Positions 1 through 8,594 of a stretch of DNA of 64,000 nucleotides are shown one piece after another. Position numbers and translations under genes: made by a program. The notes under the pieces were generated by a model, which worked only from the letters and a program-made list of their open reading frames with translations, was not told where the DNA came from and searched no databases. Position 1 is the stretch's first letter; every line of letters starts with the position of its first letter. Source of the DNA: Sphingomonas chungangi (GTDB lineage: Bacteria > Pseudomonadota > Alphaproteobacteria > Sphingomonadales > Sphingomonadaceae); assembly GCF_013778325.1 (NCBI RefSeq), contig NZ_JACEIB010000006.1, positions 1 to 64,000 on the forward strand, read 5' to 3'.

Positions 1-43
1 CTATCGCCTAAGCGATGGAAGAGTAGGGCGCCGCCAGGCTTTA
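1..43 (+). rRNA. rrf: 5S ribosomal RNA, 3' end only
   Basis: The first 40-odd bases match the conserved 3' part of bacterial 5S rRNA: a helix-IV-like CGCCTAAGCG hairpin, then the GAGTAGGGCGCCGCCAGGC block that closes the molecule. The gene runs in from the left edge, so only its end is here; the exact 3' terminus (about 41-44) is estimated from the final CCAGGC of the closing helix. This implies that an rRNA operon lies immediately to the left. No tRNA follows it, only a terminator. Confidence 0.85.
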
Positions 44-90
44 CGATACGTGCTGCCTAAACTGTGATAAATAGAACCCATTCACAAAGT

Positions 91-129
91 AAAAAGGCTC
101 CACTTCCAAATGGAAGTGGGGCCTTTTTG
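91..129 (+). terminator. rrn operon terminator, bidirectional
   Basis: A near-perfect inverted repeat: AAAAAGGCTCCACTTCC, a four-base AAAT loop, then GGAAGTGGGGCCTTTTT. It ends in a T-run on the plus strand and, because of the leading A-run, also on the minus strand. It therefore terminates the rRNA operon coming from the left and the small minus-strand gene ending at 151. Confidence 0.9.
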
Positions 130-150
130 CCGTTCGGCGCCGCCGGAGCT

Positions 151-345
151 TTACCAGCGCACGTCAAACTCACCCAATGGCTTCCAGGTAATGCGATAGC
201 CCTTCGGAACGTCCATCCAGCGCGAGCTTTCACCGGACTTGATCAATTCGGCGCCGCACCGCGGACAGCGCGAAAAGAAATAGCCGTTGTTCCATATGCC
301 GCTGGGCGGGCGCGGATGGCCCAGGACCTGGCAGATCGGTCGCAT
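151..345 (-). CDS. small zinc-ribbon-like protein (64 aa)
   Basis: A 64-residue protein beginning MRPICQVLGH. The central CPRCG motif is a zinc-ribbon knuckle, and it is followed by a conserved-looking tail (WMDVPKGYRITWKPLGEFDV). A longer reading frame upstream exists, but I chose the ATG at 345 because GGGGGA lies at Shine-Dalgarno distance and the upstream residues look non-coding. Only one clear Cys pair plus one Cys near the N terminus are visible, so a full four-Cys zinc site is not certain. The function is unknown; similar short proteins occur in sphingomonads. It shares the bidirectional terminator at 91-129 with the rRNA operon. Confidence 0.65.
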   Translation of the reverse strand: MRPICQVLGHPRPPSGIWNNGYFFSRCPRCGAELIKSGESSRWMDVPKGYRITWKPLGEFDVRW

Positions 346-496
346 ATCGTGTCCCCCGACGAATCGCATGCAAGCGCTGGCGTTAAGCTTGGTTAAAATC
401 CTGGCCATGCCAATTGAAAAACGAGCAATTGTCCAGCGCCGAGACAAGCTGTCGACAATCCGCTAGAGTGCCGAATTCGCCGGAAGGTTTCGGAGC

Positions 497-982
497 ATGG
501 CCCATCCCCGCATCCTGTTCGTGTGCATGGGTAACATCTGTCGCTCCCCGCTTGCCGAGGCGGCATTTCGTCACGCGGCGGAAGAGGCCGGATTTGTCGT
601 CTCGGTCGATTCGGCGGGAACCGGCGGGTGGCATGCCGGCGACCCGCCCGATCGGCGCGCCCAAGACGAGGCGTTGCGCCACGGCATCGATATTTCCGGC
701 TATCGCGCGCGGCAGGTGGCACGGAAAGACTTCCGCGATTTCGATCTCGTTCTCGCGCTCGATGCCGACAATCTCGCCGACCTAAAGCGCATGGCGCCGG
801 CGGACGGCACGGCCGAATTGGGCCTGTTGCTGGACTACGCGCCGGGGCGCGAGGGCGAAAGCGTTCTCGATCCTTATTACGGCAGCCGCGCGGGCTTCGC
901 GCGGACCTGGGCCGATGTGGAGGCTGCGGCCGGAGGTCTCGTCGGACGCCTCCAGGCGAAAGCCTCTCAGTCCGGGAGCTGA
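497..982 (+). CDS. low-molecular-weight protein tyrosine phosphatase
   Basis: A 161-aa member of the low-molecular-weight phosphotyrosine phosphatase family (usual length 140-165), which removes phosphate from protein tyrosines in the cytoplasm. The P-loop C-x5-R sits at the N terminus (CMGNICRS, nucleophile Cys10, Arg16) and the general-acid DPYYG motif is near residue 122. It is a single-gene unit here, with no tyrosine kinase or capsule genes beside it, so it may act on a house-keeping substrate rather than on exopolysaccharide export. Its 3' end overlaps the tail of the convergent LysR gene by 16 bases. Confidence 0.93.
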   Translation: MAHPRILFVCMGNICRSPLAEAAFRHAAEEAGFVVSVDSAGTGGWHAGDPPDRRAQDEALRHGIDISGYRARQVARKDFRDFDLVLALDADNLADLKRMAPADGTAELGLLLDYAPGREGESVLDPYYGSRAGFARTWADVEAAAGGLVGRLQAKASQSGS

Positions 983-1875
983 ACTCCGGCTGCGTGGGCG
1001 AAACGCTCCATCAGCCAGGTCGCGGCGGGGCCGGGCGGCGCATCCGCGCGGTAGAGGCCATCGAAGCTGTAGCGGGTGTCGGCCCGATCCGGCATGTCGA
1101 GCCTGACGAGCGTGCCGGCGATCAGATCAGCCTCGATCAGCGGGACTGGCATTCCGCCCCAGCCGATCCCCTCGCGCAGCAGTTGGTGCTTGGCGCCGAG
1201 ATCGGCAAGCCGCCATGTGCGATCCGAAAGCACCGCGAAATCGCGACCGGCGGTCAGCGGCGAGCGGTCGGTGAGGACGAGCTGGATATGATCCCGCCCG
1301 GCGCCAGGGCGCAGCTTGCCCCTCGCCAGCGGGTGATCGGGCGCGGCCACCGGTACGATCTGCACGGTGCCGAGCCCGACACGCTCGATTCCCTCCAGCT
1401 CCTGAAACAGCGGCCCGCTCACCCCGATTGAGGCACGGCCATCAAGCACCAACGAAGCGATGCCGCCCAGCGCCTCGACATGGAGGCGCAGCGTCACCGT
1501 CGGGAATTCCTGCGCGAAAGCCTTGAGGACCGATCCCAGCCACGCACTCGGCCACATCACGTCGACCGCCACGCTGACCTCGGGCTCCAGCCCCTGCATC
1601 AGCCCCTTCACCTTGGCGCGCAGGCCGTCCATGCCGTGCGCGATCGCATGGGCCTCGGCGAGCACCGACTTGCCGGCCGGAGTCAGCACCGGCTTGCGCG
1701 TGCCCTCTCTGTTGAACAGCAGGATGCCGAGCTGTGCCTCCAGATTGGCGATGCCGTAGCTGATTACCGAAGTGGCGCGATTGAGCTTGCGCCCGGCCGC
1801 CGCGAAGCTGCCTGTCTCGACGACCGTCAGGAAGATGCGAAGCTGGTCGTAGGTCGGCGTGCCCGGGTTCGACAT
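967..1875 (-). CDS. LysR-family transcriptional regulator
   Basis: A 302-aa LysR-type regulator of normal length. The winged helix-turn-helix is at residues 8-67 (DQLRIFLTVVETGSFAAAGR, then LNRATSVISYGIANLE and the LF-x-R signature), followed by the periplasmic-binding-protein-like effector domain. The start is the ATG at 1875, with AGGG upstream. It is divergent from the small gene at 1969, the classic arrangement for a LysR regulator and a target, although that gene is not an enzyme. The effector is not predictable. A perfect 7-bp-arm palindrome touches its start codon (1875-1900). Confidence 0.92.
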   Translation of the reverse strand: MSNPGTPTYDQLRIFLTVVETGSFAAAGRKLNRATSVISYGIANLEAQLGILLFNREGTRKPVLTPAGKSVLAEAHAIAHGMDGLRAKVKGLMQGLEPEVSVAVDVMWPSAWLGSVLKAFAQEFPTVTLRLHVEALGGIASLVLDGRASIGVSGPLFQELEGIERVGLGTVQIVPVAAPDHPLARGKLRPGAGRDHIQLVLTDRSPLTAGRDFAVLSDRTWRLADLGAKHQLLREGIGWGGMPVPLIEADLIAGTLVRLDMPDRADTRYSFDGLYRADAPPGPAATWLMERFAHAAGVQLPD

Positions 1876-1900
1876 TTCAAATCCCTCGAACGTTTTGAAA
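1875..1900. promoter_or_regulatory. palindromic operator candidate at LysR start
   Basis: TTTCAAA at 1875-1881 and TTTGAAA at 1894-1900 form perfect inverted arms around a 12-base spacer. The site abuts the LysR start codon and lies in the intergenic region shared with the divergent small gene. LysR proteins commonly bind such dyads to repress themselves; assignment to this LysR is inferred. Confidence 0.4.
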
Positions 1901-1968
1901 GAGACTATCCGGATGCCGCACTAAGGGGAACAGCGCTAATCGATCGTTCATCACGAAGGAACCAGACA

Positions 1969-2289
1969 ATGCTGATGGTCGATGTCGCAGCCCAGCCCCG
2001 CCTCACCACCGCCGAATGGCAGGCCGTCACCGTCGCGCTTCGCGATGTCGAGCGCTTCGCCTGCGCCGCGCCGACGAGTCAGCGAGAAGGCCGTCTTGCG
2101 CGATTGTTCCGTGCCGTGACCGGCATCGAGAAGCCGACCGCGCTCGCCGATCCGCGCCTCGATGCGATCCGTCGCTTCGTCTGCGCCAGTCGCCGCAACG
2201 TGGCGCGCGCGCGAGAAATTGCGGGAGAGCTGATCGCTTTCGGTTACAGCCGCGATCAGATCGAGGCGCTGCGGATGGTCGCGGTCTGA
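1969..2289 (+). CDS. conserved hypothetical protein (106 aa)
   Basis: A 106-aa soluble, helix-rich, Arg-rich protein starting at the ATG at 1969 with GAAGGA about 8 bases upstream. I do not recognise a named family. Its C-terminal half contains LADPRLDAIRRFVCASRR followed by a second helix with an I/L-rich end. The same arrangement (LADPRLEALRRFVVLFRR) occurs in the membrane protein encoded at 26288-26851, so the two genes share a domain. It lies divergent from a LysR gene and immediately before the glycerol regulator, from which it is separated by an operator-like palindrome. Confidence 0.75.
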   Translation: MLMVDVAAQPRLTTAEWQAVTVALRDVERFACAAPTSQREGRLARLFRAVTGIEKPTALADPRLDAIRRFVCASRRNVARAREIAGELIAFGYSRDQIEALRMVAV

Positions 2290-2300
2290 TCCGTCAAGGA

Positions 2301-2330
2301 ATGACATATCGGGATTGTCATGATATGACA
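2301..2330. promoter_or_regulatory. operator candidate for the ScfR-like regulator
   Basis: Three half-sites lie just upstream of the regulator's ATG: ATGACA (2301-2306), TGTCAT (2316-2321) and ATGACA (2325-2330). The last two form a perfect dyad, TGTCAT-GAT-ATGACA, ending five bases before the start codon. This position suits autorepression of the regulator-glpD-glpK operon; binding by the encoded XRE protein is inferred. Confidence 0.5.
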
Positions 2331-2335
2331 CTTTC

Positions 2336-3736
2336 ATGGTCACCTCCGCCGATCGCAAGCTTTACCTAGGTCCTCGCCTGCGCGTCCTGAGGCGCGAGTT
2401 GGGGCTGAACCAGACGCAGATGGCCGAGGAGCTTGGCGTCTCGCCCTCCTACCTCAATCATCTCGAGCGCAACCAGCGGCCGCTGACCGCGCAGATGCTG
2501 CTGCGGCTGGCCAGCACCTACGATATCGACATGCGCGATTTCGTCGCGGGCGCGAACGAGGCCGCGGCGAGCGATCTGCACGAGATCTTCGCCGACGGGC
2601 TGGTGCGCGACATCGGCATCCCGCGGCATGAGATCATGGAGGTAGCCGAGAATTATCCCAGCGTCGCCGAGGCGGTGACTCGGCTGTATCGCGCGCTGAC
2701 CGATCTCCGGCGGATGCCGGACCGGATGGAGCAACTCGGCGCCGCCCCCTCCACGATGGCGTCGCCGCTCGACTGGCTGCGCGAATATCTGGATGGCAAG
2801 CGCAACCATTTCGACGAGCTCGATCAGGCGGCGGAGGCTCTGTCCCGCGAACTGGGGCAGGGGCCGGAGGCGTTGCGCGAGGGCATGCTGAAGCGGCTCG
2901 ACCAGCCCTATGGCGTCAGCGTGCGGGTGATGCCGGAGGACGTACTCTCAGGATCGCTGCGGCATTACGACTTTCATCGCCGACGCCTGATGCTCTCCGA
3001 GCGCCTGCCCGCCGAGAGCCGCCTGTTCGGCATCGCCTACCAGCTTGCGCTCCAGGCGTTGCAGAAGCCGATCGTCGCGGCGATCGAGCGCGCCGCGCCG
3101 CCCGACGAGGAAGCGGCGTCGCTCGCCAAGGTGGCCTTCGCCAATTATGCGGCGGCGGCGATGCTGATGCCCTATGCGCGCTTCCTCGAAGCGGCGACCG
3201 GCTCGCGCTACGATCTCGATTTGCTGGCGGCGCGGTTCGGCGTGTCGTTCGAGCAGGCGGCGCACCGGCTGACCACGCTGGGGCGGCAGGGCGATCGCGG
3301 TGTCCCCTTCTTCCTGCTCAAGATCGACGCGGCGGGGAACGTCTCCAAGCGCTTCTCGGGCGAGGCGATGCCGATCGCGCGTTTCGGCGGCGGTTGCCCG
3401 CGCTGGGGCATCCAGCGGGCGTTCCGCCTGCCCGGCGAGACGATCACCGCATCGGTCGAGGCGCCGGACGGGACGCGCTACGTCACCTTCGCCCGTGCCG
3501 TGCCGCGCACAGCCGCGCCCGGGCTGGTGACGATCGTGCTCGGCTGCGAGGCCAAGCATGCCGACGCGATCGCCTATGCCGATGGGCTGGGCGACGCGCC
3601 GATCCCGATCGGCCCGGCCTGCCATCTGTGCGAGCGGCCGGACTGCCACGAACGCGCCTTGCCGCCGGTGACCCGCGCGCTCGATCTCAATCAGTATCAG
3701 CGGCCGGCCGCGCCCTATCCGTTCCGGGCGACGTGA
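2336..3736 (+). CDS. XRE/ScfR-family regulator of short-chain acyl metabolism type
   Basis: A 466-aa regulator of the RamB/MccR/ScfR type (short-chain fatty acyl transcriptional regulator). An XRE helix-turn-helix occupies about residues 10-66 (LNQTQMAEELGVSPSYLNHLE). The middle is the ImmA/IrrE-like region, but the HExxH zinc site of active M78 proteases is replaced by the sequence IAYQLALQ, so it should not be a protease. The C-terminal domain carries the family's GCPRWGIQRAF segment and a Cys cluster, CHLCERPDCHERA, that may bind metal. Its stop overlaps the glpD start (TGATG). Family members sense acyl-CoAs in propionate or acetate metabolism; here the context is glycerol, which is unusual. 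Confidence 0.85.
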   Translation: MVTSADRKLYLGPRLRVLRRELGLNQTQMAEELGVSPSYLNHLERNQRPLTAQMLLRLASTYDIDMRDFVAGANEAAASDLHEIFADGLVRDIGIPRHEIMEVAENYPSVAEAVTRLYRALTDLRRMPDRMEQLGAAPSTMASPLDWLREYLDGKRNHFDELDQAAEALSRELGQGPEALREGMLKRLDQPYGVSVRVMPEDVLSGSLRHYDFHRRRLMLSERLPAESRLFGIAYQLALQALQKPIVAAIERAAPPDEEAASLAKVAFANYAAAAMLMPYARFLEAATGSRYDLDLLAARFGVSFEQAAHRLTTLGRQGDRGVPFFLLKIDAAGNVSKRFSGEAMPIARFGGGCPRWGIQRAFRLPGETITASVEAPDGTRYVTFARAVPRTAAPGLVTIVLGCEAKHADAIAYADGLGDAPIPIGPACHLCERPDCHERALPPVTRALDLNQYQRPAAPYPFRAT

Positions 3737-5202
3737 TGGATTGCGATCTCCTCATCATCGGGGGCGGGGTGAACGGTTGCGGCATCGCGCGCGATGCGGC
3801 GGGGCGAGGGCTGAAGGTGCTGTTGGTCGAACAGGACGACCTTGCCGGCCATACCTCGTCCGCCTCCACCAAGCTGATCCACGGCGGACTGCGCTATCTC
3901 GAATATTACGAGTTCCGGCTGGTGCGCGAGGCGCTGATCGAGCGTGAGAAGCTGCTTCACATCGCGCCGCATATCATCTGGCCGCTGCGCTTCGTGATGC
4001 CGATGCCGCCGACCGGACGGCCCGGGTGGATGATCCGGCTGGGATTGTTCCTCTACGATCATCTCGGCGGGCGCGGATCGCTGCCAGGATCGCGGGGCGT
4101 GCCGTTGAACGGGCCGTTCGGTGCCGGGATCAAACCGGACATCGCCAGGGGTTTCGCCTATTCGGATTGCTGGGTGGAGGACTCGCGATTGGTCGTCCTC
4201 AACGCGCTCGATGCTCGGGAGCGGGGCGCCGACATCCGCACGCGGACGCGGTTCACGGGGGCTGCACGCGATGCCGAGGGATGGATCGCCACGATTGCGG
4301 GTGAAGACGGCGAGCGGACCGTGCGGGCGCGGGCGATCGTCAATGCGGCCGGCCCTTGGGTCGATCATGTCGTCGGCGCGGCGCGGGGCGCGCATCCGGA
4401 GCGCCCGCCCCGACTGGTCAAGGGCAGCCACATCATCGTGCCGCGTCTGTTCGACGGCGAGCATGCCTACATCCTTCAGAATCTGGACAAAAGGATCGCC
4501 TTCGCCATCCCCTACGAGCGGGATTTCACGTTGATCGGCACTACCGACGTGCCCTGGCATGACGATCCCGCTGCGCCCGCGATCAGCGTGGAGGAGACGG
4601 CCTATCTGTGCGCCAGCGTCAGCCGCTATTTCGCCAAGCCCGTGAATCCCGAAGACGTCGTCCATAGCTATTCCGGCGTGCGGCCACTGTTCGACGATGG
4701 CAGCACCAGCGCCTCGGCCGTTACGCGCGACTATGTGCTGAAGCTGGGCGAGGAGAATGGGCCGCAAATCCTCTCCGTGTTCGGCGGCAAGATCACGACC
4801 TATCGCCGGCTTGCCGAGCACGCGCTGGAGAAACTCGCCCCCTTTCTGCCGCCGATGGGGGAGCCGTGGACGGATCGGGAGCCTCTGCCGGGCGGAGACG
4901 TCGGCGATTTCGAGCTCCTCCTTAGCGAGATCCGGCGGCGCTGGCCGTTCCTCTCCGAAAGGACGTCGTGGCGCCTGGCGCGAGCCTACGGCTCGCGCGT
5001 CAACCGCGTGCTGCGCGATGCCACGAGCCTCGCCGAACTGGGCGAGGATCTGGGCGGCGGGCTGCACACCCGCGAGGTCGATTATCTGGTCACGCAAGAA
5101 TGGGCGCGCACGGCCGACGACATTCTCTGGCGGCGTTCCAAGCTGCTGCTGCACGTGCCGCCTGGAACGAGGGAGCGGCTGGAAAGGTATCTCGCGCGAT
5201 GA
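3736..5202 (+). CDS. glpD: aerobic glycerol-3-phosphate dehydrogenase
   Basis: A 488-aa FAD enzyme that oxidises sn-glycerol 3-phosphate to dihydroxyacetone phosphate and passes electrons to quinone at the inner membrane. The dinucleotide-binding GGGVNGCG motif is at residues 9-16, followed by the family signature around [20 protein letters not shown] and a C-terminal GlpD domain. The true start is the ATG at 3736, which overlaps the regulator's stop; the same frame is open further upstream but lacks family sequence. Length matches E. coli GlpD (501 aa). It is translationally coupled to both neighbours, so regulator, glpD and glpK form one operon. Confidence 0.96.
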   Translation: MDCDLLIIGGGVNGCGIARDAAGRGLKVLLVEQDDLAGHTSSASTKLIHGGLRYLEYYEFRLVREALIEREKLLHIAPHIIWPLRFVMPMPPTGRPGWMIRLGLFLYDHLGGRGSLPGSRGVPLNGPFGAGIKPDIARGFAYSDCWVEDSRLVVLNALDARERGADIRTRTRFTGAARDAEGWIATIAGEDGERTVRARAIVNAAGPWVDHVVGAARGAHPERPPRLVKGSHIIVPRLFDGEHAYILQNLDKRIAFAIPYERDFTLIGTTDVPWHDDPAAPAISVEETAYLCASVSRYFAKPVNPEDVVHSYSGVRPLFDDGSTSASAVTRDYVLKLGEENGPQILSVFGGKITTYRRLAEHALEKLAPFLPPMGEPWTDREPLPGGDVGDFELLLSEIRRRWPFLSERTSWRLARAYGSRVNRVLRDATSLAELGEDLGGGLHTREVDYLVTQEWARTADDILWRRSKLLLHVPPGTRERLERYLAR

Positions 5203-6683
5203 CCCGCCATATCCTCGCGATCGATCAGGGCACCACCTCGACCCGCGCCATCGTCTTCGACGACCGCACGCGGGTGGCGGCGAGCGCGCAGGCCGAGTTC
5301 GCCCAGCATTATCCGCAGGCCGGCTGGGTCGAACATGATCCCGAGGATATCTGGCGCGACACACTGGCGACGATGAAGGGAGCGATCGGCAAGGCGGGCC
5401 TGCAACCGGCCGACATCGCCGCGATCGGCATCACCAACCAGCGCGAAACGGCGGTGCTGTGGGATCGCGCCACCGGCAGGCCGGTGCACAACGCTATCGT
5501 CTGGCAGGACCGGCGCGGCGCCCCGCTCTGCGCGCGATTGAAGGAGGAGGGCAAGGAGGCTCTGGTCCGCGCCAAGACCGGTCTGCTGCTCGATCCCTAT
5601 TTCTCCGCCTCCAAGCTCGCCTGGCTGTTCGACGAGGTGGAGGGGCTGCGCGAACGCGCCGAGGCGGGCGAGCTCGCTTTCGGAACGATCGACTGCTTCC
5701 TGCTTTGGCGGCTGACGGGCGGCAAGGTCCACGCTACCGACGCGACCAACGCCTCGCGCACCCTGCTCTTCGATATCCACGCGCAGGATTGGGACGACGA
5801 GCTGCTGGCGCTGTTCGGCTTGCCCCGCGCGATCCTGCCCGACGTGCGCGACAATGCCGGGCTGTTCGGCGAGACCGATCCCGATTTGCTCGGCGTCGCA
5901 ATCCCCATCGCCGGCATGGCGGGGGATCAGCAGGCGGCGGTGGTCGGGCAGGCCTGCTTCGAGGTCGGATCGGCCAAGTCGACGTACGGCACCGGTTGCT
6001 TCCTGTTGCTCAACACCGGCGCGGAGGCGATCACGTCCGATCATCGCCTGCTGACCACCGTCGCTTACCGGCTCGATGGCCGGCCGACCTACGCACTGGA
6101 AGGATCGATCTTCGTCGCTGGCGCGGCAGTGAAATGGCTGCGCGACGGGCTCGGCCTGATCACCCACGCCTCGCAGACCGACGACATGGCGACGCGCACC
6201 GGGGACAATGGCGGCGTCTATATGGTGCCGGCCTTCGTCGGCCTCGGCGCGCCGCACTGGGAGCCTGATGCGCGCGGCCTGATCACCGGGCTGACGCTCG
6301 GCACGACGGCGGCGCACATCGCGCGCGCGGCCCTGGAGGCGGTGGCCTACCAGACCCACGATCTCGCCGAGGCTATGGAGCAGGATGGTGCGGCCAAGCT
6401 CACCGCTTTGCGTGTCGACGGCGGCATGGCGGCGAACGACTGGCTCTGCCAGTTCCTCGCCGATCTGCTGGACCTGCCGGTCGAGCGGCCCGCCATGCTG
6501 GAGACGACGGCGCTGGGCGCAGCCTGCCTCGCCGGCATCGGCATCGGGCTGTGGGACGGGCCGGAGGCGGTGGCGGCGCTCGATCGCGCGCTCGATCGCT
6601 TCGAGCCGCACGAGGTCGCCGCCGACCGGCGTGCCTTGTTGGACGGGTGGCGGAAGGCGCTGAGGCAGGCGCTGACGGATTAG
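5199..6683 (+). CDS. glpK: glycerol kinase
   Basis: A 494-aa FGGY-family kinase that phosphorylates glycerol with ATP to glycerol 3-phosphate, feeding GlpD. The phosphate-binding DQGTTSTR motif is at residues 9-16, and the FGGY signatures are present ([16 protein letters not shown] near 128; the C-terminal [15 protein letters not shown]). Length is close to E. coli GlpK (502). The ATG at 5199 overlaps the glpD stop (ATGA). No glpF facilitator is present, so glycerol must enter by diffusion or through a porin encoded elsewhere. The end overlaps the tail of the convergent chemoreceptor gene. Confidence 0.97.
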   Translation: MTRHILAIDQGTTSTRAIVFDDRTRVAASAQAEFAQHYPQAGWVEHDPEDIWRDTLATMKGAIGKAGLQPADIAAIGITNQRETAVLWDRATGRPVHNAIVWQDRRGAPLCARLKEEGKEALVRAKTGLLLDPYFSASKLAWLFDEVEGLRERAEAGELAFGTIDCFLLWRLTGGKVHATDATNASRTLLFDIHAQDWDDELLALFGLPRAILPDVRDNAGLFGETDPDLLGVAIPIAGMAGDQQAAVVGQACFEVGSAKSTYGTGCFLLLNTGAEAITSDHRLLTTVAYRLDGRPTYALEGSIFVAGAAVKWLRDGLGLITHASQTDDMATRTGDNGGVYMVPAFVGLGAPHWEPDARGLITGLTLGTTAAHIARAALEAVAYQTHDLAEAMEQDGAAKLTALRVDGGMAANDWLCQFLADLLDLPVERPAMLETTALGAACLAGIGIGLWDGPEAVAALDRALDRFEPHEVAADRRALLDGWRKALRQALTD

Positions 6684-8206
6684 GCCGCGCGCAAGTGCGT
6701 GACGAAGGTGTCGGTGGCGCTCTGCAGCGTCTCGGCGTGGCGCAGCAGCGCGCCGGCGGCGCTCTTCACTTCGCCCGACAGGCGCTCGGCGGCGCTGGCG
6801 GTGGTCGAGACCTCGGCGATGCGGTGTGCCATGGCGTCCATGCCGGCGGCGGCCTCGTCGGCATTGTGCTCGATCACGGTCGCGGCCTCGCGCTGCTCGT
6901 CCACGGCGGCGCGGATCGCGGCGGCCGCCGAGATCAGCTCGCCGATTGCGTCGGTGACCTGCGCGAAGCTCTGCTCCGCTTCATGGGCGCCGGAGTGCAT
7001 GCCGGTCACGAGGCCGGTAATCTCTCCGGTGGCATGCGCCGCCTGCCCTGCCAGCGCCTTCACCTCCTGTGCCACCACTGCGAAGCCGCGCCCCGCCTCG
7101 CCGGCGCGCGCCGCCTCGATCGTGGCGTTGAGCGAGAGCAGGTTGGTCTGCGCCGCGATGGTGGAGATCAGGTTGGCGAACTCGCCCACATTCTGCGTGC
7201 GGTCGGCCAGCTTGCGCACCGCGCGATCACCTTGGGTCGAGCGGAGGCGGGCGTGATCGGTCAGCTCCGCCTGCTGGGTGACGTTGATGGCGATGCTGCC
7301 GATCGAACGCGACAGCGTGCTGACGCCGCCTGCAACCGAACGCGCCGCGTCGGATGCCTGAAGCGCGGTGCCCGCAGCATCGGCCGCCTGCCGCCCGGTA
7401 TCCTGCGCCAACGTGTTGAGCGAACGGGCGGATTCCTCGAGCGATGTCGCGGCGATACCGACGGCCGAAGCCACGGCGGCGACCGACCGCTCGAACTCGC
7501 CGGCCAGCCGGAGCAACTCTGCGCGGCGCATCTGGTTGACGGTGGCTTCCGCCTGCTCGCGCTGGTTGCGCTCCGCAGCGGCATCGCGCTGCGAGGTTTC
7601 GGCGGCGGCGAGCGCTTCCTCGGCGCGATGCTGGGCGGCTCTGGCGTCCTCGGCCAGGCGTTCGCTGTCGTGCCGTGCGAAGCCCTGCTTCAGGATCATG
7701 CCGCGCAGCTTGGTGGCGATATAGCCCAACACGCCGCACTGAAGCGCCACGGCGACCGCGTGGATCAGCACCCGGAAGATGTTGGTGCCCCCGCCGAACA
7801 CCCAGCTCGATGCAACGGCGTCCAGCAGCAGGTGATGGATCGCGATCGCGGCGCCGGCGATCACCAGCGGGCGCCAGTCGCACAGGATCGTCAGCATCGC
7901 CAGCGACACGAAGAAATACATGTGCATGTCGAGCTGCCAGGCGGCGCCCCGCATAACGAAGACCAGCAACGCCGGCTGCACGGCCAGCATCACCGCGACG
8001 ACATTGCGGGCGGCGATGTCGATGCGGCTGCGGATTGCGCACAGCGTCGGGATCAGGTTGACGGCGATGCCGACGCCGAGCGCCTCCCAGCCCGACGTCC
8101 CGAAGAACAGGGCCATGCCGAACAACGCGATGGTGCTGATCCAGCCCGCGCAGACCAGCAGGCGGATACCGGCGCGGCGCAGATCGTTGAGTTCTTCGAT
8201 GATCAT
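6680..8206 (-). CDS. methyl-accepting chemotaxis protein with multi-span membrane sensor
   Basis: A 508-aa chemoreceptor-type signalling protein. The N-terminal ~180 residues hold five or six hydrophobic segments with almost no periplasmic loop, so the sensor is in the membrane rather than an extracytoplasmic ligand-binding domain. A coiled coil follows (about 185-250), then the signalling domain with the hairpin tip around [20 protein letters not shown] and KALAGQ. No HAMP domain is evident. The start is the ATG at 8206, which overlaps the stop of the upstream small gene (8203-8206). No che genes are nearby, so its partner CheA/CheW must be elsewhere. Confidence 0.88.
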   Translation of the reverse strand: MIIEELNDLRRAGIRLLVCAGWISTIALFGMALFFGTSGWEALGVGIAVNLIPTLCAIRSRIDIAARNVVAVMLAVQPALLVFVMRGAAWQLDMHMYFFVSLAMLTILCDWRPLVIAGAAIAIHHLLLDAVASSWVFGGGTNIFRVLIHAVAVALQCGVLGYIATKLRGMILKQGFARHDSERLAEDARAAQHRAEEALAAAETSQRDAAAERNQREQAEATVNQMRRAELLRLAGEFERSVAAVASAVGIAATSLEESARSLNTLAQDTGRQAADAAGTALQASDAARSVAGGVSTLSRSIGSIAINVTQQAELTDHARLRSTQGDRAVRKLADRTQNVGEFANLISTIAAQTNLLSLNATIEAARAGEAGRGFAVVAQEVKALAGQAAHATGEITGLVTGMHSGAHEAEQSFAQVTDAIGELISAAAAIRAAVDEQREAATVIEHNADEAAAGMDAMAHRIAEVSTTASAAERLSGEVKSAAGALLRHAETLQSATDTFVTHLRAA

Positions 8207-8529
8207 GCGGCTGCTCCCGAACGACAGCCTCCCGGCGGCACGGCCAGGATGAGCGTGGAGTGACGCAGCAGGCCAGCGAGATCGGAACGGCGGCCCTCGA
8301 CCACCAGCGATCCGGGGAGGGGGCCGGCGGCGATCAGGCGGGTCTCGCCATGGAATGCAAGACGGGGCAACTGGGCGGAGGCCGTCGGAGTGAGTGGCAC
8401 CAGCAGCATCTGTCCCTGCGCCGGTGGCGCCAGCAGAAGCCATCCGAGCGCCGATGCAGCAACAGCCGCCTGCAACCCGATCAGGCTGTTGGTATGGGGC
8501 CGGCGATTTGTATCCGAAACGGAGTCCAT
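8203..8529 (-). CDS. small membrane-anchored hypothetical protein
   Basis: A 108-aa protein with one N-terminal hydrophobic segment (about residues 17-34, [20 protein letters not shown]) that could be a signal anchor, followed by a small soluble domain containing a [11 protein letters not shown] turn and a C-terminal Cys. I do not recognise a named family. The stop overlaps the start of the chemoreceptor gene (ATGA), so the two are translationally coupled, and the product may be a periplasmic accessory of that receptor. This role is inferred from linkage only. Confidence 0.72.
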   Translation of the reverse strand: MDSVSDTNRRPHTNSLIGLQAAVAASALGWLLLAPPAQGQMLLVPLTPTASAQLPRLAFHGETRLIAAGPLPGSLVVEGRRSDLAGLLRHSTLILAVPPGGCRSGAAA

Positions 8530-8594
8530 TCCGGTCGGTTATCGCCGGGATGGTTATGAACCGCTTAACCTCGATCGATTTCTTGGCCGAAAGT

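Noticed and set aside
64-396. 110-codon plus-strand frame at the left edge
   Set aside because: It runs through the rrn terminator and is antisense to the small zinc-ribbon gene.
967-1431. Plus-strand frame continuing through the LysR gene
   Set aside because: The LysR frame on the opposite strand has a complete helix-turn-helix and effector domain; this is its shadow.
6551-8263. 570-codon plus-strand frame across the chemoreceptor gene
   Set aside because: Shadow of the minus-strand receptor; the real frame has transmembrane and signalling-domain motifs.
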